Shown here piece by piece: positions 1 through 8,807 of a stretch of DNA of 64,000 nt. The position numbers and the translations under genes are program-made. The DNA is from Helicobacter heilmannii (GTDB lineage Bacteria > Campylobacterota > Campylobacteria > Campylobacterales > Helicobacteraceae), in the NCBI RefSeq assembly GCF_001283065.1, contig NZ_CDMK01000001.1:568768-632767 (forward strand), read 5' to 3'. The notes under the pieces are model-generated. The model ran no database searches. It had not been told where the DNA came from and worked only from the letters and a program-made list of their open reading frames with translations. Position 1 is the first letter of the stretch. Each line of letters starts with the position of its first letter.

Positions 1-724
1 GCAAGATCAAATGCATGGCCCTGACATAGTCTTTAGCATGCCCATAATCCCTTTTAGCATCCAGATTGCCTAGATACAAGCACTCTTGCAGCCCCAACAC
101 AATGCGGCTAAGTGCCATCGTGATTTTGCGCGTTACAAAGGTTTCGCCACGCATGGGGCTTTCGTGGTTGAATAAAATCCCATTGACGGCGAACATGTTG
201 TAGGCTTCGCGGTAGTTCTTAGTGATGTAGTAGGCATAGAGTTTGGCCACGGCGTAGGGGCTTCTTGGATTAAAGGGGGTGTTCTCATTTTGCGGGGTCT
301 GCAACACTGCGCCATACAGCTCGGAGGTGCTTGCCTGATAGAAACGGGTGTCTTTTAAGTTTAAAAAGCGCATGGCCTCTAAAATACGCAACGCTCCCAA
401 TGCATCCACATTGGCGGTGTATTCAGGCATTTCAAAGGACACCTGCACATGGCTTTGGGCGGCTAGGTTGTAAATCTCTGTGGGCTCTATTTTAGCGATG
501 AGGCTGGTCATGTTGTTTGAGTCGGTCAAGTCGCCATAGTGCAAAAAGAAGCGGTTTTGATGCGCGTGGATGTCCTCATAAAGTGCGTCTATGCGGGCGG
601 TGTTGAAAGAGGAGCTGCGCCTTTTAATGCCATGCACTTCATAGCCTAAATCCAAGAGATGGCGGGCTAAATAGCTCCCGTCCTGTCCTGTAATGCCCGT
701 GATGAGGGCTCTTTTTATTGCCAT
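1..724 (-). CDS. gmd: GDP-mannose 4,6-dehydratase (3' end outside window)
   Basis: This enzyme converts GDP-D-mannose to GDP-4-keto-6-deoxymannose, the first step to GDP-L-fucose for LPS O-chain (Lewis antigen) synthesis. Reading back from the ATG at 722-724 gives 241 residues before the window edge, so the C-terminal third is missing. The start [20 protein letters not shown] holds the Rossmann NAD(P) motif GxTGQDGS. The short-chain dehydrogenase site follows as TSELYG and YAVAK (Y-x3-K). It lies 9 bp downstream of manC on the same strand, the same pairing as H. pylori HP0043-HP0044, so the two are probably cotranscribed. A fucose synthetase gene (fcl) would be expected next, beyond the window. 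Confidence 0.95.
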   Translation of the reverse strand, partial: MAIKRALITGITGQDGSYLARHLLDLGYEVHGIKRRSSSFNTARIDALYEDIHAHQNRFFLHYGDLTDSNNMTSLIAKIEPTEIYNLAAQSHVQVSFEMPEYTANVDALGALRILEAMRFLNLKDTRFYQASTSELYGAVLQTPQNENTPFNPRSPYAVAKLYAYYITKNYREAYNMFAVNGILFNHESPMRGETFVTRKITMALSRIVLGLQECLYLGNLDAKRDYGHAKDYVRAMHLIL

Positions 725-733
725 TGTATTCCT

Positions 734-2134
734 TTAAGGTCTTTTGTAATCATCGTGCAACCGTTCAATGTCGCTCTCATCTAAAATCGCCCCGCATTGC
801 ACTTCTAGGATTTTTAAGGGCTGGTTAGTGTCATTGCTAAGGCGGTGCACCTGCCCCTGTTTGATAAACACGCTCTCGTTGATCGGCACACTTAAAGATT
901 TTTCGCCCACCACCACACTAGCCACCCCCTCTACCACCACCCAATGCTCGCTCCTATGCTGGTGTCTTTGCAGACTCAGGCGCTTATGCGGGGTGATCTC
1001 TAAAAGCTTCACTTTGAAAAAAGGCCGTTCTAACAGCACTTCAAAACTACCCCACGGACGGTATTCGAGCGGGTAGGTTTTAAGCAGGTGTGGGCACTTT
1101 TGTCCCACGCGCGCCACAAGCTCCTTTAAGCTGTCTAAGTGTGCCTTTGCGGCAACCAACAACGCGTCCTTGCTATCCACCACCACGCAATCCTCAAGCC
1201 CTAGCAAACACACTAATTTATCGGGCGTGCTGTAGGTGTAGTTGTTCTTGGCATGCAAGTGCAATAGGGGGTTGTTGTGCGCCACATTGCCCGCATCATC
1301 GGTGATCAAACTCGCCTGCAAGCTGGCAAAATGCCCCACATCCTGCCAATGGGCTTTTAAGGGCACTAATTTTAACCCTTGGCACTTTTGCCACAAGCAA
1401 ATATCCACGCTACCCTCTTCTAACTCTGCCATACCCTCGCATTTTAAAATGGCGGGCAGTTTCTTGGCACTGTGGTGGATCTTTTTGCACGCCTCTAACA
1501 TTTGGGGGGCGTGTTGCATGCACGATTGCAAGAACACCCTCGCTTTAAAAACAAACATCCCGCTGTTGATATAAAAATCCCCGCCTTGTTTGCGTAGTTT
1601 AGAAATTTGGGCTTGGCTTGGCTTTTCTATGAAGTCAAGCACACCACACAGTCCATTTTCTACTTTGGTGCAACGCACAAAGCCGTATTGGTTGCTCGGC
1701 TCCCTAGCAATGCCAAAAAGCACCATATGGTTATTTTTAGCGCAATCTAGAGCGGTGCTTAACGCCGTTTTAAAAGCCTCTTGGTCCATTAAATGGTCTG
1801 TAGGACTGATGACTAAAATTTCATCAGGTTCGCAAGATAAGGCGGCGAGCATCAAGGCATTCATTGTGTTCTTGCCCGCGCTCTCTAGTAAAAACTGTGT
1901 GCGGGTTTGCAAGTCGGCTTGTGTGATCTCTTCTAGGGCGTGGAAGTAATGCGCTTCGTTACACACCACCAAAAAGCGCGCGTGAGGGCTTTTGAGCCGC
2001 TCTAGGGCGAGCCCAAAGAGGCTTTTATCCTCATAGAGTTTTAAAAATTGTTTAGGGAAATGCTCCCGACTCAAGGGCCATAATCTTTTGCCACTCCCCC
2101 CGCTCAACACCACATGTACCAAAAAAGCCCCCAT
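734..2134 (-). CDS. manC: Mannose-1-phosphate guanylyltransferase / mannose-6-phosphate isomerase
   Basis: The 466-residue length is that of bifunctional type II PMI-GMP enzymes (AlgA/ManC). The N-terminal nucleotidyltransferase carries the signature LSGGSGKRLWPLSREHFPKQ from about residue 10, and FIEKPS lies mid-protein. The C-terminal cupin isomerase domain shows YRPWGSFEVL and the metal-site segment QRHQHRSEHWVVV. It makes GDP-mannose, the substrate of the adjacent gmd. A TATAAT sits 24 bp upstream of the ATG, leaving a leader of about 17 nt without an obvious Shine-Dalgarno site; a GTG a few codons in is a possible alternative start. It is divergent from the Hof porin. Assignment is firm from motifs, length and context. 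Confidence 0.95.
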   Translation of the reverse strand: MGAFLVHVVLSGGSGKRLWPLSREHFPKQFLKLYEDKSLFGLALERLKSPHARFLVVCNEAHYFHALEEITQADLQTRTQFLLESAGKNTMNALMLAALSCEPDEILVISPTDHLMDQEAFKTALSTALDCAKNNHMVLFGIAREPSNQYGFVRCTKVENGLCGVLDFIEKPSQAQISKLRKQGGDFYINSGMFVFKARVFLQSCMQHAPQMLEACKKIHHSAKKLPAILKCEGMAELEEGSVDICLWQKCQGLKLVPLKAHWQDVGHFASLQASLITDDAGNVAHNNPLLHLHAKNNYTYSTPDKLVCLLGLEDCVVVDSKDALLVAAKAHLDSLKELVARVGQKCPHLLKTYPLEYRPWGSFEVLLERPFFKVKLLEITPHKRLSLQRHQHRSEHWVVVEGVASVVVGEKSLSVPINESVFIKQGQVHRLSNDTNQPLKILEVQCGAILDESDIERLHDDYKRP

Positions 2135-2157
2135 AGATAGAGTAAAATCAAAAACTT

Positions 2158-2163
2158 ATTATA
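2158..2163 (-). promoter_or_regulatory. -10 box of the manC-gmd promoter
   Basis: On the minus strand this reads TATAAT preceded by GC (GCTATAAT), a perfect Helicobacter housekeeping -10 box, 24 bp upstream of manC. As usual for Helicobacter, no clear -35 box is visible. Confidence 0.6.
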
Positions 2164-2450
2164 GCTAAAGCCACGCCCTAAGGCAACAGGGCAAGCATCG
2201 GGAGTAAAAATTTAATTGTAGCTTTTGGCATGCAGATCCTTAAAGCAAGGCACCCGTCTAAAGCCACAAAACTCAATGATCCCCCTCTTAGCCTTGCTTG
2301 CCACTGCTTTTATCCAACTAAAAAAGCCTTATGGTTTCATCTTAAGGCATAAAGGTCTTTTTTATCTGTATGGAGCACCTAACATAAGATTTTAAGGTTT
2401 ATTTTATTTACTTTGTGTTAAAACTCCCATGTTCCCATTTTTAAAGGATT
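2164..2450 (+). promoter_or_regulatory. Intergenic region upstream of the Hof porin, possible -10 at 2385
   Basis: This is the rest of the 316 bp divergent gap between manC and the porin gene. A TAAGAT at 2385-2390 is a plausible -10 box, which would give a leader of about 54 nt ending in TTTTTAAAGGATT just before the porin ATG (AAAGGA as Shine-Dalgarno). I see no other gene, repeat or RNA structure here. Confidence 0.35.
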
Positions 2451-3773
2451 ATGATGAAATGCTTGAAAATATTAAGGCTTGGTCTGTGTGTTGCGGCTGT
2501 GTCTGCCTTTTTACAGACACAAGCAGGGGCGGTTGCCTTTGCCTATGATTTGAAGTTCATGAGCTTTACTTATAACTTGGCAGGCAAGAATAACCCTTAT
2601 TGGAATAGCTTGGTCAATATGAAAAATAGAATCATGCCCGAGATCGGGATTCAGTTTGATAAACACCAGTCTATTATGTTCGGGGCGTGGTTTATCCAAA
2701 ACTTGCACACGCACATCAGCTACTTCCCCTTTTCATGGGGCGTTACCATGTACTACAGCGCGGTGGGCAAGGATTTTAGAACCTACATTGGCATCGTCCC
2801 TAGGTCCTACACGATGGCAAACTACCCCCTAGCCGCCTTCAAAAAGCTCTTTTGGTTTAAAGACCCCACCATCCGCGGAGCAGTGTTCCAATACAAGCCC
2901 GCCTACAACCCGAATCGTTGGTGGAATGGCTGGTCAGAGTTCATCATCGACTGGTATGGCGGACGCAACTGGAACAATGTTTGGGGCAAGAAATACGCTG
3001 CTAACCACTACAACATGAACCAAATGCTTTACTTTGGGGCAAGCGAGTGGTCGTTTTTAAAAGGCTATTTGGGCTTTGGCGGACGCGTGGTTGCCTTCCA
3101 CAACACCAGCTCTTATAGCATGGGCGATCCCTACCCCTTTGGCGGGCACTCCGATCCAGCCATGCGCGGGCAAACCCCTTTATGGCCCGGGGGTTACCCC
3201 TATGCCAGTGGCATGCCCTTAGGCGGTGTGCCCGGTAAATACGCTAACCCCACGGTACTCGATCGCATTTACTACTATGGCTACATCAAGAGCGACTTAA
3301 AACGCCTTGCCCCCTTCATGGATAAACTCTCTGTGTCCTTTGGCACGATGAGCGAACAAGAGCACTACTGCGTGCGCTCAGGCAATAATTGCGGACCTAG
3401 CCAATGGTACAACAGCTTTGGTGGGCAATTTGACTTCGTGGCGCAATACAAGGGCTTTGGCTTCTACAATAAATACTACTTCTCGGATAAGCCCCAAATG
3501 AAGTTCTATGGGACTTATGGGCGTGCGCTCTACACGGGCTTGCCATGGTACCACGCCCCTAACTTTGAGCGCATCGCACTTTACTATGTCTATAAAAACA
3601 AATACCTCAGCGTGCGGGCGGATTGTTTCTTTAACTTCATGGGTGGGGGCAATGGGCACAGCTTGAATGGGCATGGCGGTCATTGGTTCACCACCTTCCA
3701 GCAATTCGTCACCGTGGCGATCGACACCCGCCAGCTTGTGGACTTCGTAAGAAGCCGCACACATAAATTCTAA
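2451..3773 (+). CDS. Hof-family outer membrane beta-barrel protein
   Basis: A 440-residue secreted barrel protein of the Helicobacter Hof family (PF02521 type). Residues 1-25 form a signal peptide (basic MMKCLKILR, hydrophobic core, AGA processing region). The mature protein is rich in Tyr, Trp, Phe and Gly. Hof-like stretches include LKFMSFTYNLAGKNNPYW near the start, then IMPEIGIQFDKHQSIMFGAW and FRTYIGIVPR. It ends in ...VRSRTHKF with a terminal Phe as in outer membrane barrels. It is probably a porin or surface protein, substrate unknown. Which Hof paralogue it matches I cannot say. Its stop overlaps the stop of convergent gltX by 4 bp. A strong Shine-Dalgarno (AAAGGA) supports the start. 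Confidence 0.85.
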   Translation: MMKCLKILRLGLCVAAVSAFLQTQAGAVAFAYDLKFMSFTYNLAGKNNPYWNSLVNMKNRIMPEIGIQFDKHQSIMFGAWFIQNLHTHISYFPFSWGVTMYYSAVGKDFRTYIGIVPRSYTMANYPLAAFKKLFWFKDPTIRGAVFQYKPAYNPNRWWNGWSEFIIDWYGGRNWNNVWGKKYAANHYNMNQMLYFGASEWSFLKGYLGFGGRVVAFHNTSSYSMGDPYPFGGHSDPAMRGQTPLWPGGYPYASGMPLGGVPGKYANPTVLDRIYYYGYIKSDLKRLAPFMDKLSVSFGTMSEQEHYCVRSGNNCGPSQWYNSFGGQFDFVAQYKGFGFYNKYYFSDKPQMKFYGTYGRALYTGLPWYHAPNFERIALYYVYKNKYLSVRADCFFNFMGGGNGHSLNGHGGHWFTTFQQFVTVAIDTRQLVDFVRSRTHKF

Positions 3774-5152
3774 AGGGCTAAAAACGCCTTTAAGCGCTCT
3801 AGACTCATTTTATAGCCTAGAATAAATAAAGCCTCCTTCACCCCAATCCCCCCCGCTTCTCCAAGCAGGGCGATCCTTAAGGGCAACATCAGTGCCCCCG
3901 CTTTAAGCCTACTATCTGCCATAAAGGCGTGCAAGGTGGCATCTAGGCTTTCTACACTGCTAAAATCCTGCTCTTTCAAGCCCGTCATTAGGGTTTTTAA
4001 CACCTCTAGGGCTTGATCTCTGTTTTTGAGCTTGTTTAAGGCGTAGCTGGTGGGCGTGTTCAACACCTTAGCAATCTCTATCGCCATTTCCTTTAAAGTG
4101 CTCACCCGACTTTTTAGAGCCTCTAGCAAGGTGTTTTGTTGGGCTGGGCTTAGGGCGTAAAAGTTGCTTGGCAAATTGAAATCTGCCAGCAGTGCTTTTA
4201 GCCGGTCTACGCTGCTCTCTTTAAGGTAGTGGCTATTCAACCACTCCAACTTATGGGGGCTAAAGCAACTGGGCGCGCTATTTAAATCCTTGGGATTAAA
4301 AAATTCTTTCATCTCCTGCAGACTAAAAATCTCTTGGTCTTGGTGGCTCCAGCCCAAACGCACCAAGAAGTTTAAAAGCGCGTCCTTAAGATAGCCCAAT
4401 GCCTTATAATCCATCACCCCCATCGCCCCATCTCGTTTGCTGAGCTTATGCCCGCTTTCGTTTAAAATCATGGGCACATGGTAGAAGTTGGGGATTTTAA
4501 AGCCCAAAGCTTCGTATAAAATGATTTGTTTAGGCGTGTTGCTTAAGTGGTCATCCCCGCGGATCACATCGCTAATCCCCATCAAAGCGTCATCGATGGT
4601 TACCACAAAATTATAAGTGGGCACACCATTGGAGCGCGCAATCACAAAGTCGTCTAGCTCCTCGGCTTGCACGCACACCTCCCCCTTAACCCCATCTTTA
4701 AAGTGCACTTCCCCACTTAAAGGGGCTTTGATGCGCACCACGGGCTCTATGCCACTGGGGGGTGTGCCTTTAAAGTCTCTGTAGCGGCGATCATAGCGGG
4801 GGGTTAGACCTTGTGCCCTTTGTGTTTCCCTTAAGGCCTCTAGCTCCTCTTTAGACATATAACAATAATACGCCTTGCCCGCATCTAAGAGTTGCTGGAT
4901 ATAGCGTTGGTAAATGTCTAGCCTTTGGGATTGATACCAAATTTCGCCATCCACCTCTAGCCCCACCCACTCAAAGGCCTTTAAAATCGCCTCTGTGGCT
5001 TCCTTGACATTGCGGTCTAAATCCGTGTCCTCGATGCGTAAATAAAACCTCCCCCTACAAGAGCGGGCGTAAAGATAGTTGAAAAGGGCGGTTCTTAGGC
5101 CTCCTATGTGTAAATGCCCCGTAGGCGAGGGGGCAAATCGTGTGGTTACCAT
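3770..5152 (-). CDS. gltX1: Glutamyl-tRNA synthetase, GltX1 type
   Basis: A class I aminoacyl-tRNA synthetase of 460 residues that charges tRNA-Glu. The HIGH-type motif is in RFAPSPTGHLHIGGLRTA at the N-terminus and the KMSKS-type loop is KLSKRDG at about residue 240. Between them lie FYLRIEDTD and VIRGDDHLSNTPKQI. Helicobacter has two GluRS paralogues. The sequence follows H. pylori GltX1 (HP0476) along its whole length, including YYCYMSKEELEALRE and LGEAGGIGVKEALFILG, rather than GltX2, which charges tRNA-Gln. Start ATG has AAAGGA 6 nt upstream. A possible -10 TAGAAT (5177-5182, minus) overlaps the end of dapF, so it may have its own promoter. Confidence 0.95.
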   Translation of the reverse strand: MVTTRFAPSPTGHLHIGGLRTALFNYLYARSCRGRFYLRIEDTDLDRNVKEATEAILKAFEWVGLEVDGEIWYQSQRLDIYQRYIQQLLDAGKAYYCYMSKEELEALRETQRAQGLTPRYDRRYRDFKGTPPSGIEPVVRIKAPLSGEVHFKDGVKGEVCVQAEELDDFVIARSNGVPTYNFVVTIDDALMGISDVIRGDDHLSNTPKQIILYEALGFKIPNFYHVPMILNESGHKLSKRDGAMGVMDYKALGYLKDALLNFLVRLGWSHQDQEIFSLQEMKEFFNPKDLNSAPSCFSPHKLEWLNSHYLKESSVDRLKALLADFNLPSNFYALSPAQQNTLLEALKSRVSTLKEMAIEIAKVLNTPTSYALNKLKNRDQALEVLKTLMTGLKEQDFSSVESLDATLHAFMADSRLKAGALMLPLRIALLGEAGGIGVKEALFILGYKMSLERLKAFLAL

Positions 5153-5179
5153 GTTGATCCTTTATGAAAATTTCAAATT

Positions 5180-5971
5180 CTAGCAAAGGGCATGGCAATA
5201 GTCAATGAACGCATTTAAGGAGACTGCCCCCACCCTTTTGACCGCCCCGCTAAAGAGAACATTCTTGCCCTCTAAACTTAAGTTTAAAACCTCCCCACTG
5301 GGCGGAATGCAATACGCTTTAGGCTTTGCCCCCCTTTGTTGCGCCGCCACAAACACGGCCGCCATGCCCGTGCCACAGGCCAGCGTGATGTCCTCCACCC
5401 CCCGCTCATAGGTAGCCAAATGGATTTTTGCAGGACTCTCTACATAGGCATAGTTGACATTGGCGTTAAATTGTTGGCGCAGGGCTTGCATGGCTGGGGT
5501 CTTGGCTTGAGGCAATGCGCTGACATGATCTACAAAATGCACCAAGTGGGGCACGCCGCTGTCAATCAATGCCCACTCCTGCCCCTCAATCTCTAGATGC
5601 TCTAGCCACTTGGGACTGCCTAAGTTACTTTGCACCACCCCGCCCCTCTCTTCAACTTCAAGCACTTCAACGCCAATTGCCCCAGCCCCGCTTAAAAAGC
5701 AATGTTTCTTGGGGGCGATCCCTTGCAAATACGCATAAAGTCCCACGCACCGACTCGCATTCCCGCACATGTTGGCTAAGCTCCCATCGGCGTTGTAAAA
5801 CTCCCATGTATAGGCATATTCAGGATGGGGCAAGAGCACCACCAAACCATCTGCGCCAAAGCCATAGTGGCGCGCGCAAAGCTCTTTGGCTAGGGCTTGG
5901 CGGTTGGTGGGCTTCAAGTGGTGGGTGATTAAAAAATCGTTCCCACTGGCACAATATTTCTCTAGGTACAT
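5180..5971 (-). CDS. dapF: Diaminopimelate epimerase
   Basis: DapF interconverts LL- and meso-diaminopimelate for peptidoglycan and lysine synthesis. Both catalytic cysteines are present, in NMCGNASRC and in ACGTGMAA, and the N-terminal signature is KYCASGNDFL. I place the start at 5971 (263 residues). AAAAAGG lies just upstream of that ATG, and a TATAAT at 6002-6007 (minus) puts transcription start at about 5994. The longer frame from 6028 would therefore begin upstream of its own promoter. It is divergent from the PerM-type gene, the arrangement of H. pylori HP0566-HP0567. Confidence 0.95.
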   Translation of the reverse strand: MYLEKYCASGNDFLITHHLKPTNRQALAKELCARHYGFGADGLVVLLPHPEYAYTWEFYNADGSLANMCGNASRCVGLYAYLQGIAPKKHCFLSGAGAIGVEVLEVEERGGVVQSNLGSPKWLEHLEIEGQEWALIDSGVPHLVHFVDHVSALPQAKTPAMQALRQQFNANVNYAYVESPAKIHLATYERGVEDITLACGTGMAAVFVAAQQRGAKPKAYCIPPSGEVLNLSLEGKNVLFSGAVKRVGAVSLNAFIDYCHALC

Positions 5972-5981
5972 GTTTGGCCTT

Positions 5982-6005
5982 TTTGGGGTATTATTTGGGG
6001 TATTA
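5982..6005. repeat. 12-bp perfect tandem duplication in the dapF promoter region
   Basis: The 12-mer TTTGGGGTATTA occurs twice head to tail (5982-5993 and 5994-6005). The second copy overlaps the minus-strand -10 box of dapF (TATAAT, 6002-6007) and a TATTAT that could serve the plus-strand gene at 6027. A copy-number change would alter the dapF leader and promoter spacing. Confidence 0.8.
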
Positions 6006-6026
6006 TAGAGTAAAAAAGCGAGTTGC

Positions 6027-7079
6027 ATGCGTCCTGTGTATTTCTTTTGGCTTTTGTTTGCGGTGTCTTTTTATTGGATGCTCTATCTTTATGAAGATTT
6101 TTTAATGGATTTGCTCATCGCCGGACTGCTCTGCGTCACGGTCTTTTGGCTCAAAGAGTTCTTTGACCACTACATGAACAACATTTGCAGCTCGCTTTTA
6201 TGCGTGGTGGTGCTTTTAAGCTTTTTAGTCGTGCCGATGTATTTTCTCATTTACAAAAGCATGGATTTTATCACCCACTTAAACCTAGAAAAATTTGCCT
6301 TTTACTTCAACAAGTCCAAAAGCGACCTCTTGCTCTATTTGGAGCACTTCCCCGCCCTAAGCACCTATGCCCATAAACTCTTGTCTAATTTTTCAGCGCA
6401 GACCTTGATGTCCTACGCCCTGCACCTTAGTAGCGGGATTGGCAAGTACAGCCTTAAATTTGCTAGCGATACGGCGATGGTGTTGGTCTTTTTATTCTTA
6501 TGTTTCTTTTACGGGCAACGCTTTTACGATTATATTTTGGAGATTCTGCCCTTTGAGAAAATCCAAAGCCGGGGGATTTTTAGAGAAGTGGCGGGGATTT
6601 TGCGCGTGGTCTTGCTGACCTCGATCATCAATGTCGTGTTGCAAGGCGTGGCCTTTGGGGTGTTGGTAGTGTTTTTTGGGCTAGATTGGCTCTCGCTTGG
6701 GATTTTATACGGACTGGCTTCTTTGATTCCCATTGTGGGCGGGGCTTTGGTGTGGCTGCCCGTGAGCGTTTATGAGCTTTACAGAAACCACCCTACAATC
6801 GCCTTAATCATCGCTCTTTATTCGGTGATCTTTATCGGCGGGGCGATCGACAGCCTGATTAAACCATGGCTCATTGGCTTCATTAAACGCCAAGTGCTGA
6901 AAATCTCGCTTAAGATCAACGAGATTTTAATCTTCTTTTCCATTTTAGCGGGTATCAGCAAGTTTGGCTTTTGGGGGATCGCTGTGGGCCCCACCATCAC
7001 TGCCTTTTTCATCGTGCTCTTGCGGTTGTATGAAAAGGTCTTCAGCTCTAAGCCCAAGCAGGTGAGCCTACCTAAGTAG
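6027..7079 (+). CDS. AI-2E transporter / PerM family membrane protein
   Basis: A 350-residue polytopic inner membrane protein of the AI-2E exporter (PerM/YdiK, UPF0118) family. Members have about 7-8 membrane segments and export small molecules or ions; the substrate here is not known. Hydrophobic segments cluster at residues 1-80, 150-175 and 200-330. The family core segment LASLIPIVGGALVWLPV (about residues 230-246) and a C-terminal GIAVGPTITAFFIVLLRLYE are clear. A charged, less hydrophobic region lies at about 80-145, as is typical. It is divergent from dapF, as in H. pylori HP0567, and its last 8 bases overlap the end of convergent lldP. Confidence 0.85.
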   Translation: MRPVYFFWLLFAVSFYWMLYLYEDFLMDLLIAGLLCVTVFWLKEFFDHYMNNICSSLLCVVVLLSFLVVPMYFLIYKSMDFITHLNLEKFAFYFNKSKSDLLLYLEHFPALSTYAHKLLSNFSAQTLMSYALHLSSGIGKYSLKFASDTAMVLVFLFLCFFYGQRFYDYILEILPFEKIQSRGIFREVAGILRVVLLTSIINVVLQGVAFGVLVVFFGLDWLSLGILYGLASLIPIVGGALVWLPVSVYELYRNHPTIALIIALYSVIFIGGAIDSLIKPWLIGFIKRQVLKISLKINEILIFFSILAGISKFGFWGIAVGPTITAFFIVLLRLYEKVFSSKPKQVSLPK

Positions 7080-8721
7080 TGGGCACCACTTGGGGGAATC
7101 CATAGGCGATCACGCTCACCACAATCCCAATCACAACCACAAAGGCGATCGAGTATTTCACCGTGAATTTAAACAAATCAGACTCCTTGCCCGCCAAGCC
7201 CACGGCGGCACAGGCGATCGCGATGCTTTGTGGGCTGATCATCTTGCCCAAAGTCCCACCCACGGTGTTGGCGGTGAGCGTTAAAATTTCTGGGATTTTA
7301 AGGTTATTGGCGGTGAGCTGTTGCAAGGAGCCAAAGAGCAGGTTAGAGCTTGTGTCGCTGCCTGTTAAAAACACGCCAACCCACCCAATGATGGGCGAGA
7401 AGAAAGTAAAGGCTTTGCCCGTGTGGGTGAGCGCAAGTGCCATGGTGGCTGAAATCCCGCTGTAATTGGACACATAAGCAAAGCTGAGCACCAGTCCGAT
7501 CGTCAAAATAGGGTAGCGCATTTCTTTTAAGGTGTCGCCAAAGACCTCGATTGCTTCGCTAGCCTTCACGCGGAGCACAAAAATACTAATGAGCGCAGCC
7601 ACTAAAATAGAAGTGCCCACGGTGTTGATGAGAGGTAATTTAAAGACCACAGGGCTGGCCGCACTCTTGCTCTCAAACACAAAGGGCGCGCTCTTTAAAA
7701 TCTTTTGACTGATGCTACTAAACTCAAAGTAAAAGCTAGAGAACGCCAACGCTCCGCCCTTGGTAAAGAGGGCTTTAAACCACGGCTGAGTCCAAATGAC
7801 AATGGTTGCAATGAGAATAATGAAAGGGGCCCACGCCACCAAGACCTTACAGATATGGTGTTTGGGGTGCTCATGGGAAACTTCCTTGCCATCACTTCTA
7901 AAAATGTGCTTGGGTTGCCAAAAGCGCAAAAACACTGCAGTTGCGATGAGCGAAACGATTGCCGAGAGGATTCCGGGCAACTCTGGTCCTAGATAGTTGG
8001 AGCTTAAATACTGCGCTAAGGCAAAGCTAAGAGCAGCTACGAACACTGCAGGGAAGGTTTCTTTCACTCCTCTAAACCCATCCATTAAGAACACAATGAA
8101 AAAGGGAACAAGCAAACTGATAAAGAATAAAATCTTACCCGCCATCGCACTGATAGAGAGCGCGCTCACACCCACTGCCCCTGCCATGGCCGTGATGGGG
8201 ATGCCCACTGCTCCAAAGGCCACGGGCGCAGTGTTGGCAATCAAGCACAACCCCGCCGCATACAGGGGGTTTAAGCCTAGACCGACCAAGATCGCCGCGG
8301 TGATCGCTACAGGTCCACCAAAGCCGATCGCCCCCTCCAAAAACGAGCCAAAACAAAACCCGATCAAAATCACCAAGATGCGGTGATCGGGTGTGATGGC
8401 CTGTACACTTTCTTTGAGAATCTCAAAGTAGCCGGATTTCACGCTGAGCTTATACAAGAAGATCGCAGCGACGATGATCCACGCAATGGGCCACAAACCA
8501 TAGAGAAAGCCGTAAACAAAGCTCGCCCCCACCATCACAGCGGGCATTTTGTAGATAAAAAGGGCGATTGCCACAGACAACCCCACGCTTAAAAACGCAG
8601 CGGTGTGTCCTTTGAGTTTAAACACAATTAAGGACGCAAAAAAGAGTACAATGGGTAAAACCGCAACAAGGGCGCTTAGCCAAATATTGCCCCCCAGGGG
8701 GGCGTAGACCTGATGCCACAT
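7072..8721 (-). CDS. lldP: L-lactate permease
   Basis: A 549-residue LctP/LldP family permease that imports lactate by proton symport, with about 12-14 membrane segments. Diagnostic stretches are FCFGSFLEGAIGFGGPVAI, LCLIANTAPVAFGAVGIPI and, near the C-terminus, GVFLTGSDTSSNLLFGSLQ followed by KMISPQSIAIACAA. I start at the ATG at 8721 because TAGGAG lies 6 nt before it; the TTG one codon upstream has no such spacing. H. pylori carries two tandem copies (HP0140-HP0141); only one is here. Lactate is a major stomach carbon source, but the catabolic lld genes are not in the window. Confidence 0.95.
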   Translation of the reverse strand: MWHQVYAPLGGNIWLSALVAVLPIVLFFASLIVFKLKGHTAAFLSVGLSVAIALFIYKMPAVMVGASFVYGFLYGLWPIAWIIVAAIFLYKLSVKSGYFEILKESVQAITPDHRILVILIGFCFGSFLEGAIGFGGPVAITAAILVGLGLNPLYAAGLCLIANTAPVAFGAVGIPITAMAGAVGVSALSISAMAGKILFFISLLVPFFIVFLMDGFRGVKETFPAVFVAALSFALAQYLSSNYLGPELPGILSAIVSLIATAVFLRFWQPKHIFRSDGKEVSHEHPKHHICKVLVAWAPFIILIATIVIWTQPWFKALFTKGGALAFSSFYFEFSSISQKILKSAPFVFESKSAASPVVFKLPLINTVGTSILVAALISIFVLRVKASEAIEVFGDTLKEMRYPILTIGLVLSFAYVSNYSGISATMALALTHTGKAFTFFSPIIGWVGVFLTGSDTSSNLLFGSLQQLTANNLKIPEILTLTANTVGGTLGKMISPQSIAIACAAVGLAGKESDLFKFTVKYSIAFVVVIGIVVSVIAYGFPQVVPTT

Positions 8722-8807
8722 CAAAAACTCCTATAAAAATTAGAACTTAAGTATATCATAAGCTTAGCCGCAGAGGGACTGCTCACCCAAATCATGCCAA
8801 CAACCGC

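Noticed and set aside
6009..6028. dapF start at 6028
   Set aside because: It lies upstream of the dapF -10 box and gives an atypical 19-residue extension; 5971 has a Shine-Dalgarno site and the correct N-terminus.
7997..8386. Open frame of 129 codons on the plus strand inside lldP
   Set aside because: Antisense shadow of the lactate permease; low-complexity composition and no start context.
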